A stretch of 64,000 nucleotides of DNA from JASGKO01 sp049840595. GTDB taxonomy: Bacteria; Verrucomicrobiota; Verrucomicrobiia; Chthoniobacterales; Chthoniobacteraceae. Below are positions 47,408 to 57,348 of the stretch, piece after piece. Where the stretch lies: positions 1 to 64,000 of the forward strand of contig JASGKO010000016.1 in assembly GCA_049840595.1 (NCBI GenBank). The letters are read 5' to 3'. Under the pieces are notes generated by a model that worked only from the letters and a program-made list of their open reading frames with translations, was not told the DNA's origin and did not search any database. Each line of letters opens with the position of its first letter. Within the stretch, counting starts at the first letter, position 1. A program made the translations under genes and the position numbers.

Positions 47408-48070
47408 GTGAATCCTGCTGCTGAATCGAAAGTGGACGTTGCCGCGCTCCGTCGCGAGTACACCTTACAAGGGCTGCGCCGCCAGGATCTGGCGGCCAGT
47501 CCGTTTGTGCAATTTGGCCGGTGGTTCCAGGAGGCGCTCGCCACCCAGAGCGGCGAGGCCAATGCGATGACTCTCGCCACCGCCTCGACGGATGGCCAGC
47601 CCTCCGCTCGCATCGTCCTGCTCAAGGCATGGGACGAACGGGGCTTCGTTTATTTTGGGAACTACACCAGTCGCAAGGCGCAGGATTTGGAGGCCAACCC
47701 GCGGGCCGCCCTGCTTTTCTTCTGGGATGCACTGGAGCGCCAGGTGCGCATCGAGGGAGCTGTGGAGAAAATCACTCGCGAGGAATCCGAGGCCTATTTC
47801 CTTTCCCGCCCGCTCGGCAGCCGACTCGGTGCCTGGGCCTCACATCAGAGCGCGGTCGTCTCCAGCCGCGAGGAACTGGAGGCCCAAATGCGTCACGCCG
47901 AGGAAAAATTCCCCGACGGCCACGTCCCGCTGCCACCTTTCTGGGGCGGCTACCGCATCCAACCCCAGCGCATCGAGTTCTGGCAAGGTCGTCAGGCCCG
48001 CCTGCACGACCGCCTGTGCTATTCCCTCGAAGCTGATGGAACGTGGGAAATCGAACGGTTAGCTCCTTAA
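47408..48070 (+). CDS. pdxH: Pyridoxamine 5'-phosphate oxidase
   Basis: PdxH oxidises pyridoxine or pyridoxamine phosphate to pyridoxal phosphate with FMN. The 220-residue protein has LRREYTLQGL, SGEANAMTLATASTDGQPS, RIVLLKAWDERGFVYFGNYTS (FMN site), the YFLSRPLGSRLGAWASHQS core, and the C-terminal PFWGGYRIQPQRIEFWQGR and RLHDRLCYS. The GTG start at 47408 lies five bases after the receiver stop, so it is probably on the same transcript as the two-component pair. A functional link is not evident. Confidence 0.95.
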   Translation: MNPAAESKVDVAALRREYTLQGLRRQDLAASPFVQFGRWFQEALATQSGEANAMTLATASTDGQPSARIVLLKAWDERGFVYFGNYTSRKAQDLEANPRAALLFFWDALERQVRIEGAVEKITREESEAYFLSRPLGSRLGAWASHQSAVVSSREELEAQMRHAEEKFPDGHVPLPPFWGGYRIQPQRIEFWQGRQARLHDRLCYSLEADGTWEIERLAP

Positions 48071-48079
48071 AGTATTGAA

Positions 48080-48190
48080 TGAACCGCGACGGACGCGACG
48101 AAAGGCAGAGATAGATCGCAAGGGGCTTTCCAGTGGGGCCTTCAGTCAGCCCTTCTTCGTGCACTTCGTGGTAAAATCTCTTCTCCGCTG
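48080..48190. repeat. Degenerate CCGCGACGGACGCGACG and CTTCGTGCACTTCGTGG repeats
   Basis: The gap between the convergent pdxH and khpA holds a GAACCGCGACGGACGCGACG motif (about 48082, related to 29681-29713) and an inverted copy of the CACCACGAAG element (48154-48174). No gene is visible. Confidence 0.5.
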
Positions 48191-48205
48191 CGGTCCAAAT
48201 TCCGC

Positions 48206-48454
48206 CTAATCCGAAGGCGCGTTTTCCTCAATGATCTGCACACTGGCCTTTTGCCCGTGCTTGGCGGCGGAGGCATTCAAAAGATTGCGAATCGCCGCAA
48301 TCGTCTGCCCGTGCTTGCCGATCACCTTGCCCACATCCGACTGCCGCAGGTTGAGCAGGAACAGGACTTTGCGGCCCTCCTCATGGCGCGTAATCACCAA
48401 CTCATCGGGAAATTCCACGAGTTGACCGATCACGTAGCGAAGAAAATCTTCCAT
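48206..48454 (-). CDS. khpA: KH-domain RNA-binding protein
   Basis: A small RNA-binding protein of 82 residues consisting of one KH domain. The GxxG loop is in DVGKVIGKHGQTIAAIRNLLNA. The opening LRYVIGQLVEFPDELVI is typical of the YlqC/KhpA family. In many bacteria it lies next to rpsP and ffh, and the same is true here: rpsP and ffh lie upstream on the same strand. It probably shares their transcript, although a terminator and a long inverted repeat lie between rpsP and khpA. Confidence 0.92.
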   Translation of the reverse strand: MEDFLRYVIGQLVEFPDELVITRHEEGRKVLFLLNLRQSDVGKVIGKHGQTIAAIRNLLNASAAKHGQKASVQIIEENAPSD

Positions 48455-48513
48455 GAGCGGTCACTCTCTCTGATTTTTGCCCGCACGGCAAGAGCGGGGA
48501 TGCGCCTTTCAGC

Positions 48514-48630
48514 GGAAGAGAGCCAGCAAAATACTCGAAAGAAACGAAAAAGGCGCTGAATATCTTCTATGTGCCAGCCAATCCTTCTGCTTTTCGTCTT
48601 TTTCGAGTATTTCGCTGACTGCTCTCTTCC
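48514..48630. repeat. Long near-perfect inverted repeat
   Basis: GGAAGAGAGCCAGCAAAATA (48514 onward, 37 bases) faces its near-complement at 48590-48630 across about 40 bases, with a few mismatches and small gaps. It would form a long cruciform or hairpin between khpA and rpsP. It differs from the adjacent terminator. Confidence 0.75.
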
Positions 48631-48643
48631 GGAAGCGCGAAAA

Positions 48644-48666
48644 GCCCGACACGGGCAGTGTCGGGC
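48644..48666 (-). terminator. Rho-independent terminator after rpsP
   Basis: GCCCGACAC pairs perfectly with GTGTCGGGC around a five-base loop. On the minus strand TTTT follows, and on the plus strand GTTTT, so it may act in both directions. Confidence 0.85.
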
Positions 48667-48696
48667 GTTTTCGAAAGGGATGATTAAACCGGTGCC

Positions 48697-48951
48697 TTAG
48701 GCAGCGACGCTGTTCTTGCGGGCCTTCTTGATGATGCTGCGCACCGTATCGGAAGGCTGAGCGCCACAGGAGATCCAGTAATCAACGCGGCTGAGGTCGA
48801 TGTTGGCGTTATCGCCGGCCTTCTTGGGATCGTAATTGCCGATCTGCTCAATGAACTTGCCGTCACGTGGGCTGCGCTGGTTGGCGACAACGACTTTGTA
48901 GTACGGGTGATTGAGCGAACCTTCGCGGCGGAGTCGGATGGAAACGGACAT
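48697..48951 (-). CDS. rpsP: 30S ribosomal protein bS16
   Basis: An 84-residue ribosomal protein with the typical MSVSIRLRREGSLNHPYYKV start, RSPRDGKFIEQIGNYDPKK core and LSRVDYWISCGAQPSDTV end. It lies 25 bases after ffh on the same strand, in the common ffh-rpsP order. A terminator follows before khpA. Confidence 0.97.
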   Translation of the reverse strand: MSVSIRLRREGSLNHPYYKVVVANQRSPRDGKFIEQIGNYDPKKAGDNANIDLSRVDYWISCGAQPSDTVRSIIKKARKNSVAA

Positions 48952-48976
48952 ATGCTAATTTTTCTAACGTTCTAAA

Positions 48977-50306
48977 CTAAAATTTCGGAAATCCGGCCCC
49001 ACGGGGATGAGCCTTCATCATTTTCTTGATTTGCCCCATGTTCTTCATCAGCTTCCTCATTTGACTGAAGCGCATCAAAAGATCGTTCACTTCGGTTACC
49101 GACGTCCCGCTACCGCGAGCGATGCGTTGGCGGCGCCGGGCATTGATCACATCCGGGTTCGTCCGTTCCTGCATCGTCATGGAAAGCACCATGGCTTCCA
49201 CTCGCTTTAGCTGTTTTTCGTCAACCGAAAAGTCTTTAACCTTACTCATTCCTGGCAACATGCCAAGTAAATTTTCAAGGGGACCCAGTTTACGCATCAT
49301 TTTGAACTGCGCAAGGAAGTCGTTGAAATCAAAATTCGCCTTCCGCAGCTTCTCCTCCATCCGCTTCGCTTCTTCCTCGTCGATCGCCTCCGCGGCCTTT
49401 TCCACCAGGCTCACGATGTCGCCCATCCCGAGGATGCGCCCGGCCAGTCGGTCGGGGTAGAAGGGCTCGAACTGGTCCATCTTCTCGCCCATGCCGGCGA
49501 ATTTGATCGACCGCTTGGTCACATGCCGCATCGAGAGGGCCGCCCCACCGCGGGCATCGCCGTCCAGCTTGGTGAGGATGATGCCGGTAATGTCCAGCGC
49601 CTCGTTGAAATGGGTCGCCACACTCACCGCCTGCTGGCCGGTGGCGGAATCCGCGACCAACAGCACTTCCTGCGCCTTGAGGAATTGCTTGAGCTGCTTG
49701 ATCTCCTCGATGAGCGCCGAATCGATTTCCTGTCGGCCGGCGGTGTCGAAAATCTGCACGTTGCCCGGCTGGGTGGTGCACCATTCGAGCGCTTTTTTGG
49801 CGGACCGCAGGAATCGGTCTCCCCCGGCTCGGGCGTGAAAACGGGGACGCCGATCTGCTGGCCGAGCGTCTTGAGTTGCTCGATGGCCGCCGGGCGATGC
49901 AAGTCACTCGCGATGAGGAGCGGGGCCTTGCCCTGCTTTTTAAGCCACTTCGCTAGCTTGGCCGAGGAAGTCGTCTTCCCCGCGCCGTTCAAGCCGACCA
50001 TCAGGATACGGGCCGGTTTATTGAGATTCAGCGGTACCGAGTCGCCACCGAGCGTTTCCTTGAGCTCGTCGTGGAAAATTTTGACGATCTGCTGGCCGGG
50101 ACTCACCGAGCGAAGCACTTCCTCGCCCAGCGCCTTGTCCTTCACACGGGCGATGAAATCCTTCGCGACCCCGTAGTCCACGTCTGCCTCCAGCAGCGCC
50201 ATGCGCACTGTGCGCAACGCGTCGGTGACGTTGGTCTCGGTGATCTTGCCTGGCGGCGGAGGTCCTTGAAGACATCCTGCAGCTTGTCTGCCAGCAGGGA
50301 AAACAT
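48977..50306 (-). CDS. ffh: Signal recognition particle protein Ffh, frameshifted
   Basis: Ffh binds 4.5S RNA and signal sequences and targets proteins to the membrane. The start at 50306 reads MFSLLADKLQDVFKDLRR. The frame shifts near 50257 and then continues TETNVTDALRTVRMALLEADVDY. The G domain has ILMVGLNGAGKTTSSAKLA, LIASDLHRPAAIEQL, FDTAGRQEIDSALIEEI and TKLDGDARGGAALSM. A second break lies near 49805. The methionine-rich M domain ends QMRKLMKNMGQIKKMMK. The DTAGR and TKLD elements confirm an SRP GTPase, and the M domain separates it from FtsY. Total length is about 443 residues. Confidence 0.92.
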
Positions 50307-50309
50307 GGC

Positions 50310-51566
50310 CTAGTGCGCCGCCGGGGCAGCCGGAGCCGCTGCGGCACCGGCGGGGTTGAAGTTAAAGGTCCAGCGCAGGTCCACTTTTCCCGTCGTGGTC
50401 TTGCCGGTGATGATCACGGTGTAGGAGCCCGCCGTCAAAGCCGTCGCGGGCTTGTAACTGAGCACCTTGGTTTTCGGGTCCAGCGTGGCCGGCACGAGAC
50501 CGAGGCCGCTGACGCGCATCGCCACGGTAGTCTGCGAAACGTCGCCGTAGCTGCTTAGGTTGGCGCTGATCACGGAATTCGGATCGCTCACCGTCTCCCC
50601 GTTCTTCGGTTGCGTCATCACATCGGAGGGCGGCGCATCGGTCTGCGCCACTTCACTGGCGGTGCCGGATTCCACCATCCTGTTCGAATCCACCGCGGTT
50701 TGGTAAATCTCCGGCTTCGCAAATTCCACGGCGTAGCGACCGATCATGTCATTATTCGCCGACCACGCGATCTTCTGGCCGTAAACGGTGAACATATACT
50801 CGTAACCCGCCTGCTTGCCGATATCGCGGATGTGCTGGTTGTTGCCGCCGTATGGGAAGGCGAGGGCGACGATCTTGATCCCGAGGCGCTGCTTCAGTTC
50901 ATCCTTGGAGCCCTTCATTTCCTGGGTCAGCCACGCATCGTAGGCCGCGGGCGATTTGCCGCCCTTCTTGCGCAGGTCGGGATGCGTCTCGGTGTGGCTC
51001 TCGATGTCGATGCCCGCGTCGCGCATTTCCTCGAGTTGCTCCCAGGTGATCGACTTGCCGCCGCTGCTCACGAACTTCGTGTAAATGAAGACGGTGAAGG
51101 GATAGCCGTATTTTTTCAGGATCGGCCAGGCGACCGAGTAGCCGGATTCATAGCCATCGTCGATCGTGATCACCGCCGATTTCAACGGGATGGTCTTTTG
51201 CCCTTTTTTCCAGGCGATGAAATCCGCCATCGGGATTACGGTGATGCCCGCGTCCTTCAACTCCTGCATCTGCTGGTCGAAGAGTTCCGGCGGGATCGAG
51301 AGATAGCCGAGGTTCTTGCCTTCGAAGCGGTGATAGCAGAACACGACCACTTGGGCGTCCTTGTTCGCCGTCTGGCGTGGCGTGGGGGTAGGTGCCAGCG
51401 GAGTCGGCACCGGCGTGGCGGTCGGCACTGGAGTCGGGGTCGCGGCGACCGGCTCCGTCTGGGCGACGGTCTCGGCTTTTTCCTTGTGCAGGATTTTCTT
51501 GATCTTGTCGCACCTCGTGAGCGGCAACACGGCGAGCAAAGCCAGGGCGGTGAGTTTAGGATTCAT
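50310..51566 (-). CDS. Exported polysaccharide deacetylase with C-terminal Ig-like domain
   Basis: A NodB-fold deacetylase of 418 residues, probably acting on a cell-wall or matrix glycan. The N-terminus (MNPKLTALALLAVLPLTRC) looks like a lipoprotein signal with a non-standard box, LTRC. A Pro/Thr linker follows (about residues 45-66). The NodB motifs are VVVFCYHRFEG, SAVITIDDGYESGYSVAW and the metal-binding SHTETHPDLRKKGG, with ALAFPYGGNN further on. After about residue 330 comes an Ig-like domain (TVAMRVSGLGLVPATLD, SYTVIITGKTTTGKVDLRW). It starts 1,260 bp upstream of ffh and ends three bases before its start. Confidence 0.88.
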   Translation of the reverse strand: MNPKLTALALLAVLPLTRCDKIKKILHKEKAETVAQTEPVAATPTPVPTATPVPTPLAPTPTPRQTANKDAQVVVFCYHRFEGKNLGYLSIPPELFDQQMQELKDAGITVIPMADFIAWKKGQKTIPLKSAVITIDDGYESGYSVAWPILKKYGYPFTVFIYTKFVSSGGKSITWEQLEEMRDAGIDIESHTETHPDLRKKGGKSPAAYDAWLTQEMKGSKDELKQRLGIKIVALAFPYGGNNQHIRDIGKQAGYEYMFTVYGQKIAWSANNDMIGRYAVEFAKPEIYQTAVDSNRMVESGTASEVAQTDAPPSDVMTQPKNGETVSDPNSVISANLSSYGDVSQTTVAMRVSGLGLVPATLDPKTKVLSYKPATALTAGSYTVIITGKTTTGKVDLRWTFNFNPAGAAAAPAAPAAH

Positions 51567-51646
51567 CGTTACAGAGCGTGAAAGTATCGCAGAAACACAG
51601 GTTGCAAAGCGCAAGTTTGGACAAGTTAATTATCCGAAGCGGTTTG

Positions 51647-51711
51647 TCCGCAGATTTCGCAGGGGCCGGGGATTTCGTTCTTAAAAATCTGCGCAATCTG
51701 CGGATCGCCTT
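51647..51711. repeat. CCGCAGATTTCGCAGG/AATCTGCGCAATCTGCGG element
   Basis: GTCCGCAGATTTCGCAGG and, 26 bases on, AAAATCTGCGCAATCTGCGG form a loose inverted repeat. It lies in the 157-base gap between purB and the deacetylase. Related wording occurs at 26795-26815. Confidence 0.6.
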
Positions 51712-51723
51712 CTTCGGTCGGAT

Positions 51724-53024
<1,301 letters not shown>

Positions 53025-53252
53025 GCCGCAGGATAGAATCCTCACGGCTCATGAAAAGTGAATTTTTTTCGGAATTTTCCAGAGAGCAAATCTACAGCTT
53101 TCGCAGATTAACCCCAATTCCTAAGCGAAGCCCTTTTTACCGTTAGCGCGACCGGCGCTTTGTCGCTGGGAGAGACTGCTGGTTGGTCAGTCTCTTTCGA
53201 AAAGCCGCCATTGAGTGGGCGGCTGCACTGGGTGGGAGAGGAATTCCCGGGA

Positions 53253-53432
53253 TTAGCAAACGCGAGCTTTCAGTTTCACGCCACCGGTCTGGAGGCGCAC
53301 GCGACCACTGTCGAGCAGGTCGGCCACGGCGGCCACCGTCTCACGGTTGTTGCGGCTGAAGCTGCTCACGGCCAAAATCAGGTCTCCGAGGCTCAGATTG
53401 GCCCGGCTCACTTTGCGTTGATGCTTTTTCAT
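53253..53432 (-). CDS. Small basic protein of 59 residues, unrecognised
   Basis: The ATG at 53432 opens MKKHQRKVSRANLSLGDLIL. It continues AVSSFSRNNRETVAAVADLL and then DSGRVRLQTGGVKLKARVC, stopping at 53253. The pattern is a basic start, a helical middle and a short strand-like tail, with ordinary codon use. It could be a small nucleic-acid-binding or regulatory protein, but that is a guess. The plus-strand open frame over the same bases has no protein-like pattern. The 228 bases between it and purB hold no gene. Confidence 0.6.
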   Translation of the reverse strand: MKKHQRKVSRANLSLGDLILAVSSFSRNNRETVAAVADLLDSGRVRLQTGGVKLKARVC

Positions 53433-53948
53433 AGTCTTAAAATTGGTTTGGTAGGTTTGTTGATGGTTGCTGGCTTGTATATAGCAAGCGGGATGCCAGC
53501 TTTTTAAAAGAATCGTAATTGTCTGTAAGGTTAGATGTGCAGACGGCGGAAAAAGTTCACATTATTTACATTAAATTTACGCTTTGAGCCGGGTGCCCCG
53601 ACGCAAAAAGAAAAATTTTCCCCATAAATGATTTCATGCGGCAATTTTGCCCCTCAACCTGCCGGCAACCAAGCTGTCAATGTGTCATCATGTCGCCACA
53701 AGTGTCATGAATCGCGACAGAGCTGCGCAGACTCTTTAAAGCACCCTGTAGCGGCGGTCTATGACGGTCGTCTTCCTTGCTGGATCATTGTTTGCGGCGG
53801 TCATAGACCGCCGCTACAAGTCGTGGTTTCTAAAAGGCAGGCCTATCATGGGAACCTCCCAACAGCTCCCAAACGCTGCAGGAGTTCCCTCCCAAGCGAT
53901 CGCGCTCACTCTTCTTGCCCCGAGGATGGGGTGCTGGGGAATTCGTCT
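53433..53948. other. Intergenic stretch, AT-rich then repeat-bearing
   Basis: The first 200 bases are AT-rich and lie upstream of the small minus-strand gene, so they probably hold its promoter. A GCTGGC...GCCAGC hairpin followed by five T sits at about 53473-53504. The second half holds the inverted repeat at 53747-53818. No gene is recognisable. Confidence 0.5.
53747..53818. repeat. Inverted repeat TGTAGCGGCGGTCTATGAC (copy B)
   Basis: Perfect 19-base arms (53747-53765 and 53800-53818) are separated by 34 bases. It is related in sequence to the element at 43697-43768 and likewise lies between genes. Confidence 0.88.
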
Positions 53949-54614
53949 TTAGTCTTTGTAATGCCGATGGCCGAAAATATCCTGCGTATAATGGCGGCCA
54001 AATTGATCAATTCGAAGGACGCTTGAACTTGTCGTGTGGGTTTCTCCCAAGCCTCCGCTGCTTTGCACGCTGGTGGATGGCTGGGCCGGTGCGGGTGCGG
54101 AAAGGGTAGCCGGATTTAATTGTTCGGCAACCGTGGTGGGTGTGGGGGTGCCAGTGGGAGTTGCAACCGTCGATGCGGTGCTTTGGTGAGTGGTCATCTG
54201 TCGAATGGCCACCCGCTGGGCATTGTCTGCCTTCGAGAGGGCGGCTGCGACGTCCAAATCGTTGGTTACTTGCGAAGGTTGGAGGGTTAGTTCTGTGCTG
54301 TCAGCCTGGTAATGCCCGTTGGCCAGCTTGGTCAACTTGGTTCCTGGAGGAAAGGCCTGGATTCCAGAATCTGTCATCATGGAAATTCGCTGGGTAAGAA
54401 AGTAAATCCCGGCTGGGGCCAGATTGGGAGCAGCCGGAGTAGCGGATACGGCGGCAATTACTGGGGCCGATGCCGGCAGCGGGATTGCTGCTGAAGCCGG
54501 GTTGGCTGGAGCCGTGGGAGTCGGAGTAGGGGCGGGGGACTCTTGGGATTCAGGCTTTGAGCAGGCTGAAAGTGCGACGACGGTGATACAGGGGATGACA
54601 TGCCAGATTTTCAT
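53949..54614 (-). CDS. Lipoprotein of unknown function with Pro/Thr/Ala-rich linkers
   Basis: A 221-residue lipoprotein. The signal peptide ends in the lipobox LSAC (Cys18). A Pro/Thr/Ala linker follows (SPAPTPTPTAPANPAS), then a small domain of about 90 residues with IYFLTQRISMMTDSGIQAFP, GTKLTKLANGHYQAD and LTLQPSQVTNDLDVAA. This reads like an SH3-like or DUF-type beta domain. A second linker follows, and a conserved-looking tail, RIDQFGRHYTQDIFGHRHYKD. The family is not recognised; similar tails may occur in related exported proteins. The start is ATG 54614. Confidence 0.6.
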   Translation of the reverse strand: MKIWHVIPCITVVALSACSKPESQESPAPTPTPTAPANPASAAIPLPASAPVIAAVSATPAAPNLAPAGIYFLTQRISMMTDSGIQAFPPGTKLTKLANGHYQADSTELTLQPSQVTNDLDVAAALSKADNAQRVAIRQMTTHQSTASTVATPTGTPTPTTVAEQLNPATLSAPAPAQPSTSVQSSGGLGETHTTSSSVLRIDQFGRHYTQDIFGHRHYKD

Positions 54615-54702
54615 AATTCCTTCCTCGGTGGAGACTTCCTGCATCCCTAACAGGTTTGTAACCGAATAAGCAATCCGATTGTCTCAGCGTGCCTGAAATC
54701 AC

Positions 54703-55272
54703 TCAAAAATTCGGCTCGTTCTTCAAGCGCGTAAACTTGCCGCGTTTCTGAATCACCTCGCCACTGGTAATGAAACTCCCCTGGCCGCGATAATGGAGTG
54801 TCTTTGGATATTTAGGCTTCGACGCACGATGCACTTTGACGACTTCGAAGATGAAGAAGTTGTAGCGGTTTACGAGGCGGGCGTCGTGGAGACGGCATTC
54901 CAAATTGGCGAAGCACTCGCGAACGAGCGGGGCGGCGACTTGCTCGGCGGGATCGGGAGTGAGGTGGAACTTGGTGAACTTATCCACCCCATCGCCGGAG
55001 CAGTTGCCGATGCCGATCACGGCGTCGATGAGCTCGGCGGTGGGGACGTTGATCACGCACTCGCGGCTCTTGCGGATCATCTCGAAGCTGGTGTTGCCGC
55101 CAGCAATGATACAGCCGACGAGCGAAGGGCTGAATTCCATCATCGTATGCCAGCCCATCGTCATGAGATTGGTCCGTCCCTTCCAGGCGGAGCTGACGAG
55201 GACGGTCGGGCCCGGCTCAAGGATCTGGCGAATATCGGCGACGGGAAAATCCTGCTTCGGAAAAGCCTTCAT
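54703..55272 (-). CDS. Flavin reductase-like FMN-binding protein
   Basis: A flavin reductase/DIM6-NTAB-fold protein of 189 residues that would bind FMN. The order PTVLVSSAWKGRTNLMTMGWHTM, then SPSLVGCIIAGGNTSFEMIRKSRECVINVP, then ANLECRLHDARLVNRYNFFIFEVVKVH is characteristic. The partner oxygenase or electron acceptor is unknown, and none is adjacent. Confidence 0.85.
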   Translation of the reverse strand: MKAFPKQDFPVADIRQILEPGPTVLVSSAWKGRTNLMTMGWHTMMEFSPSLVGCIIAGGNTSFEMIRKSRECVINVPTAELIDAVIGIGNCSGDGVDKFTKFHLTPDPAEQVAAPLVRECFANLECRLHDARLVNRYNFFIFEVVKVHRASKPKYPKTLHYRGQGSFITSGEVIQKRGKFTRLKNEPNF

Positions 55273-55299
55273 GCGACAGCATACCCGACTCCCTTAGGA

Positions 55300-55375
55300 A
55301 AAACCACCAAGGCACCAAGACACCAAGGAGAGAAGAGTGTTTAACCGCGGATTACGCGGATATCACGGATGGAGA
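55300..55375. repeat. CACCAAGGCACCAAGACACC and TTTAACCGCGGATTACGCGG repeats
   Basis: Two unrelated short elements lie side by side: a triplet of CACCAAG-type units at 55304-55328, and TTTAACCGCGGATTACGCGG with ATATCACGGATGG at 55339-55372. The second matches the arms at 41247. Confidence 0.6.
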
Positions 55376-55488
55376 GGTGTATTCCCCAATGGTGGCGAAG
55401 CAACTCCAGCGCCGCAGGCCAAATTCAATACTTCCTAAATGCTAAATCCTAAATGTTCATTTCCCTTGCATCTCTGCACGCGGGAAAA

Positions 55489-56559
55489 TCACGCGATCGC
55501 TGCGTTCTTCGGATAGCTGCCAAGGATTTTGACGAAGCTGCAGTGCCGCTGGAGTTCTTCCAGCGCGGTGACGAGGGCAGGGTCCTGGTGATGGCCGTCC
55601 ACGTCCACGAAGAAGAAGTAGTCCCAGGCTTTGCGCTTGGAAGGACGGCTCTCGATTTTGCTCAGGTTCAGCCTGAGCTCCTTGAACGGGGCGAGGGCGG
55701 CGAAGAGCGAGCCGGGCTTGTCCTGCACGTTGAACATGAGCGAGGTCTTGTCGAAGCCGGTCGGCACGCATGTCGTGTGGCCGATGACGAGGAAGCGCGT
55801 TGTGTTGTTCGGGTTGTCCTGGATGCTGGCTTCGAGGATTTCGAGCTCGTAAACCTCGGCGGCCATCCGTCCCGCGAGCGCGGCGGCATCGGGCTCGCTG
55901 GCGGCGAGTTCGGCCGCGCGAGTCGTGCTGGAGACCTCGATGTAATCCACATTGGGCAGGTTGAGCCGCAGCCAGTTGCGGCACTGGCCGAAGACCTGGG
56001 GGTGGGAGTAAATCTTTTTGATCTGCTCGCGTGGAATGCGGGCGATCAGGTTGTTTTCGATCTTGAGCAGGATTTCCGCGCAGATCTTGAGGTCGGAATC
56101 GGCGAAGACATCGAGCGTGTAGTTCACCGCGCCCTCGGTGGAGTTCTCAATCGGCACTACACCGTAATCGGCCTTGTTGCGTTCCACTGCGCTGAAGACA
56201 TCGGCAATATTCGGCTGCGCCGCGTAATCCACGCTGGCGCCGAATTTTCCACGCGCGGCCTGATGCGTCCACGTCGCTTCCGGTCCGAGATAGGCGATGC
56301 ACAGTCCTTTTTCCAGGGCGAAGGAAGCCGACATGATCTCGCGATAAATGGCGCGGATCGATTTCTCCGGCAGGCGTCCCTGGTTCTTTGCGGCGAGGGA
56401 GCGCAGCAACTGTTCTTCGCGCTCGGGGACGTAGATCGCGCTGTTGTCGCGTTTCTTGACCAGGCCCACCTCGTGCACGAGATCGGCGCGCTGGTTGAGC
56501 AGGGCGAGCAGTTGCTCGTCGAGGGCGTCAATTTTCTGGCGGATATCGCTGAGGTTCAT
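55489..56559 (-). CDS. pheA: Bifunctional chorismate mutase/prephenate dehydratase
   Basis: This enzyme makes phenylpyruvate from chorismate in phenylalanine synthesis. The chorismate mutase domain (residues 1-85) has IRQKIDALDEQLLALLNQRADL and VPEREEQLLRSL. The prephenate dehydratase domain follows: IAYLGPEATWTHQAARGKFG, VVPIENSTEGAVNYTLDVF, HPQVFGQCRNWL, and the catalytic NNTTRFLVIG. The ACT domain (from about residue 270; KTSLMFNVQDKPGSLFAAL, then LNLSKIESRPS) provides phenylalanine feedback. Length 356 is standard. It overlaps the stop of scpB by four bases. Confidence 0.96.
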   Translation of the reverse strand: MNLSDIRQKIDALDEQLLALLNQRADLVHEVGLVKKRDNSAIYVPEREEQLLRSLAAKNQGRLPEKSIRAIYREIMSASFALEKGLCIAYLGPEATWTHQAARGKFGASVDYAAQPNIADVFSAVERNKADYGVVPIENSTEGAVNYTLDVFADSDLKICAEILLKIENNLIARIPREQIKKIYSHPQVFGQCRNWLRLNLPNVDYIEVSSTTRAAELAASEPDAAALAGRMAAEVYELEILEASIQDNPNNTTRFLVIGHTTCVPTGFDKTSLMFNVQDKPGSLFAALAPFKELRLNLSKIESRPSKRKAWDYFFFVDVDGHHQDPALVTALEELQRHCSFVKILGSYPKNAAIA

Positions 56560-57305
56560 GATTGAGGAGCTTCAGGTTCACCGGGGCTGGATTCGCTGAC
56601 GGCAGCCTCGGCTGTCGGCGTTGCCTCTGCTGGGATGGCGTTCGCCTGCTCCGGTGCGGATTCAGGGGCGGGAGGTTCGGCTTCCGCTTTTGCGGCCACG
56701 GGGGGCTTTTCCGTTGGAGCCGAGGGTAATTGCATGCGGCGCAGTTCCGATGAGTTGGGCAGCTCGTTGAGTGACTTGAGGCCGAAGTGGTCGAGGAAAA
56801 ACTGGGTGGACTCGTAGAGCAGCGGACGCCCGGGCACTTCGGCGCGCCCGGCGATGCGGATGAGCCCGCGTTCGAGCAGTAGTTGCACCATGCCGTCCAC
56901 CGCCACGCCGCGCACCGCCTCGATATCCGCGCGGGTGATCGGTTGCCGGTAGGCAATGATCGCGAGGGTCTCGAGCGCCGGACCGCTGAGCCGGGTCGGC
57001 TTGCTCTCGGGATATAGCTGGCGCACCCATGCGGCAAAATCTCCGGCGGTCACAATCCGCCATCCGCTCGCCTGTTCCACGAGGCGGAAGGCGCGCCCGG
57101 TCTGTTCATACTCCGCCTGGAGCTCGGTGAGCGCGTGCAAAATGTCCGCCTCCACGGTGGAGGAAAGCTCAGCCGCCGGGGCGTGCTCCGCGTCGGCCCC
57201 TGCCGCCTTCAAGGCCGCGACCATCTCCCGCGGGGAGAGCGGCTTCTGCGACGCAAAGATGAGCGCCTCGGTGACTTGCTTTAAGGTCATAGGAAAAGTG
57301 GCCAT
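56556..57305 (-). CDS. scpB: Segregation and condensation protein B
   Basis: ScpB joins Smc and ScpA in the condensin complex that organises the chromosome. The 249-residue protein has two winged-helix domains: LKQVTEALIFASQKPLSPREMV at the start, and the hallmark RLSGPALETLAIIAYRQPITRADIEAVRGV with RAEVPGRPLLYESTQFFLDHFGL. A low-complexity Pro/Ala/Glu tail of about 60 residues follows. scpA is not adjacent. The ATGA overlap couples it to pheA, an unusual pairing with no obvious functional link. Confidence 0.94.
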   Translation of the reverse strand: MATFPMTLKQVTEALIFASQKPLSPREMVAALKAAGADAEHAPAAELSSTVEADILHALTELQAEYEQTGRAFRLVEQASGWRIVTAGDFAAWVRQLYPESKPTRLSGPALETLAIIAYRQPITRADIEAVRGVAVDGMVQLLLERGLIRIAGRAEVPGRPLLYESTQFFLDHFGLKSLNELPNSSELRRMQLPSAPTEKPPVAAKAEAEPPAPESAPEQANAIPAEATPTAEAAVSESSPGEPEAPQS

Positions 57306-57348
57306 TTTCGGCGGAATCCCGCCCCGTGCAACCTCGAAAATTCTTCCG

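Noticed and set aside
53160..53507. 115-residue open frame on the plus strand with a hydrophobic end
   Set aside because: The minus strand over the same bases encodes a more protein-like small gene (53253-53432). The hydrophobic tail falls in that gene's AT-rich upstream region.
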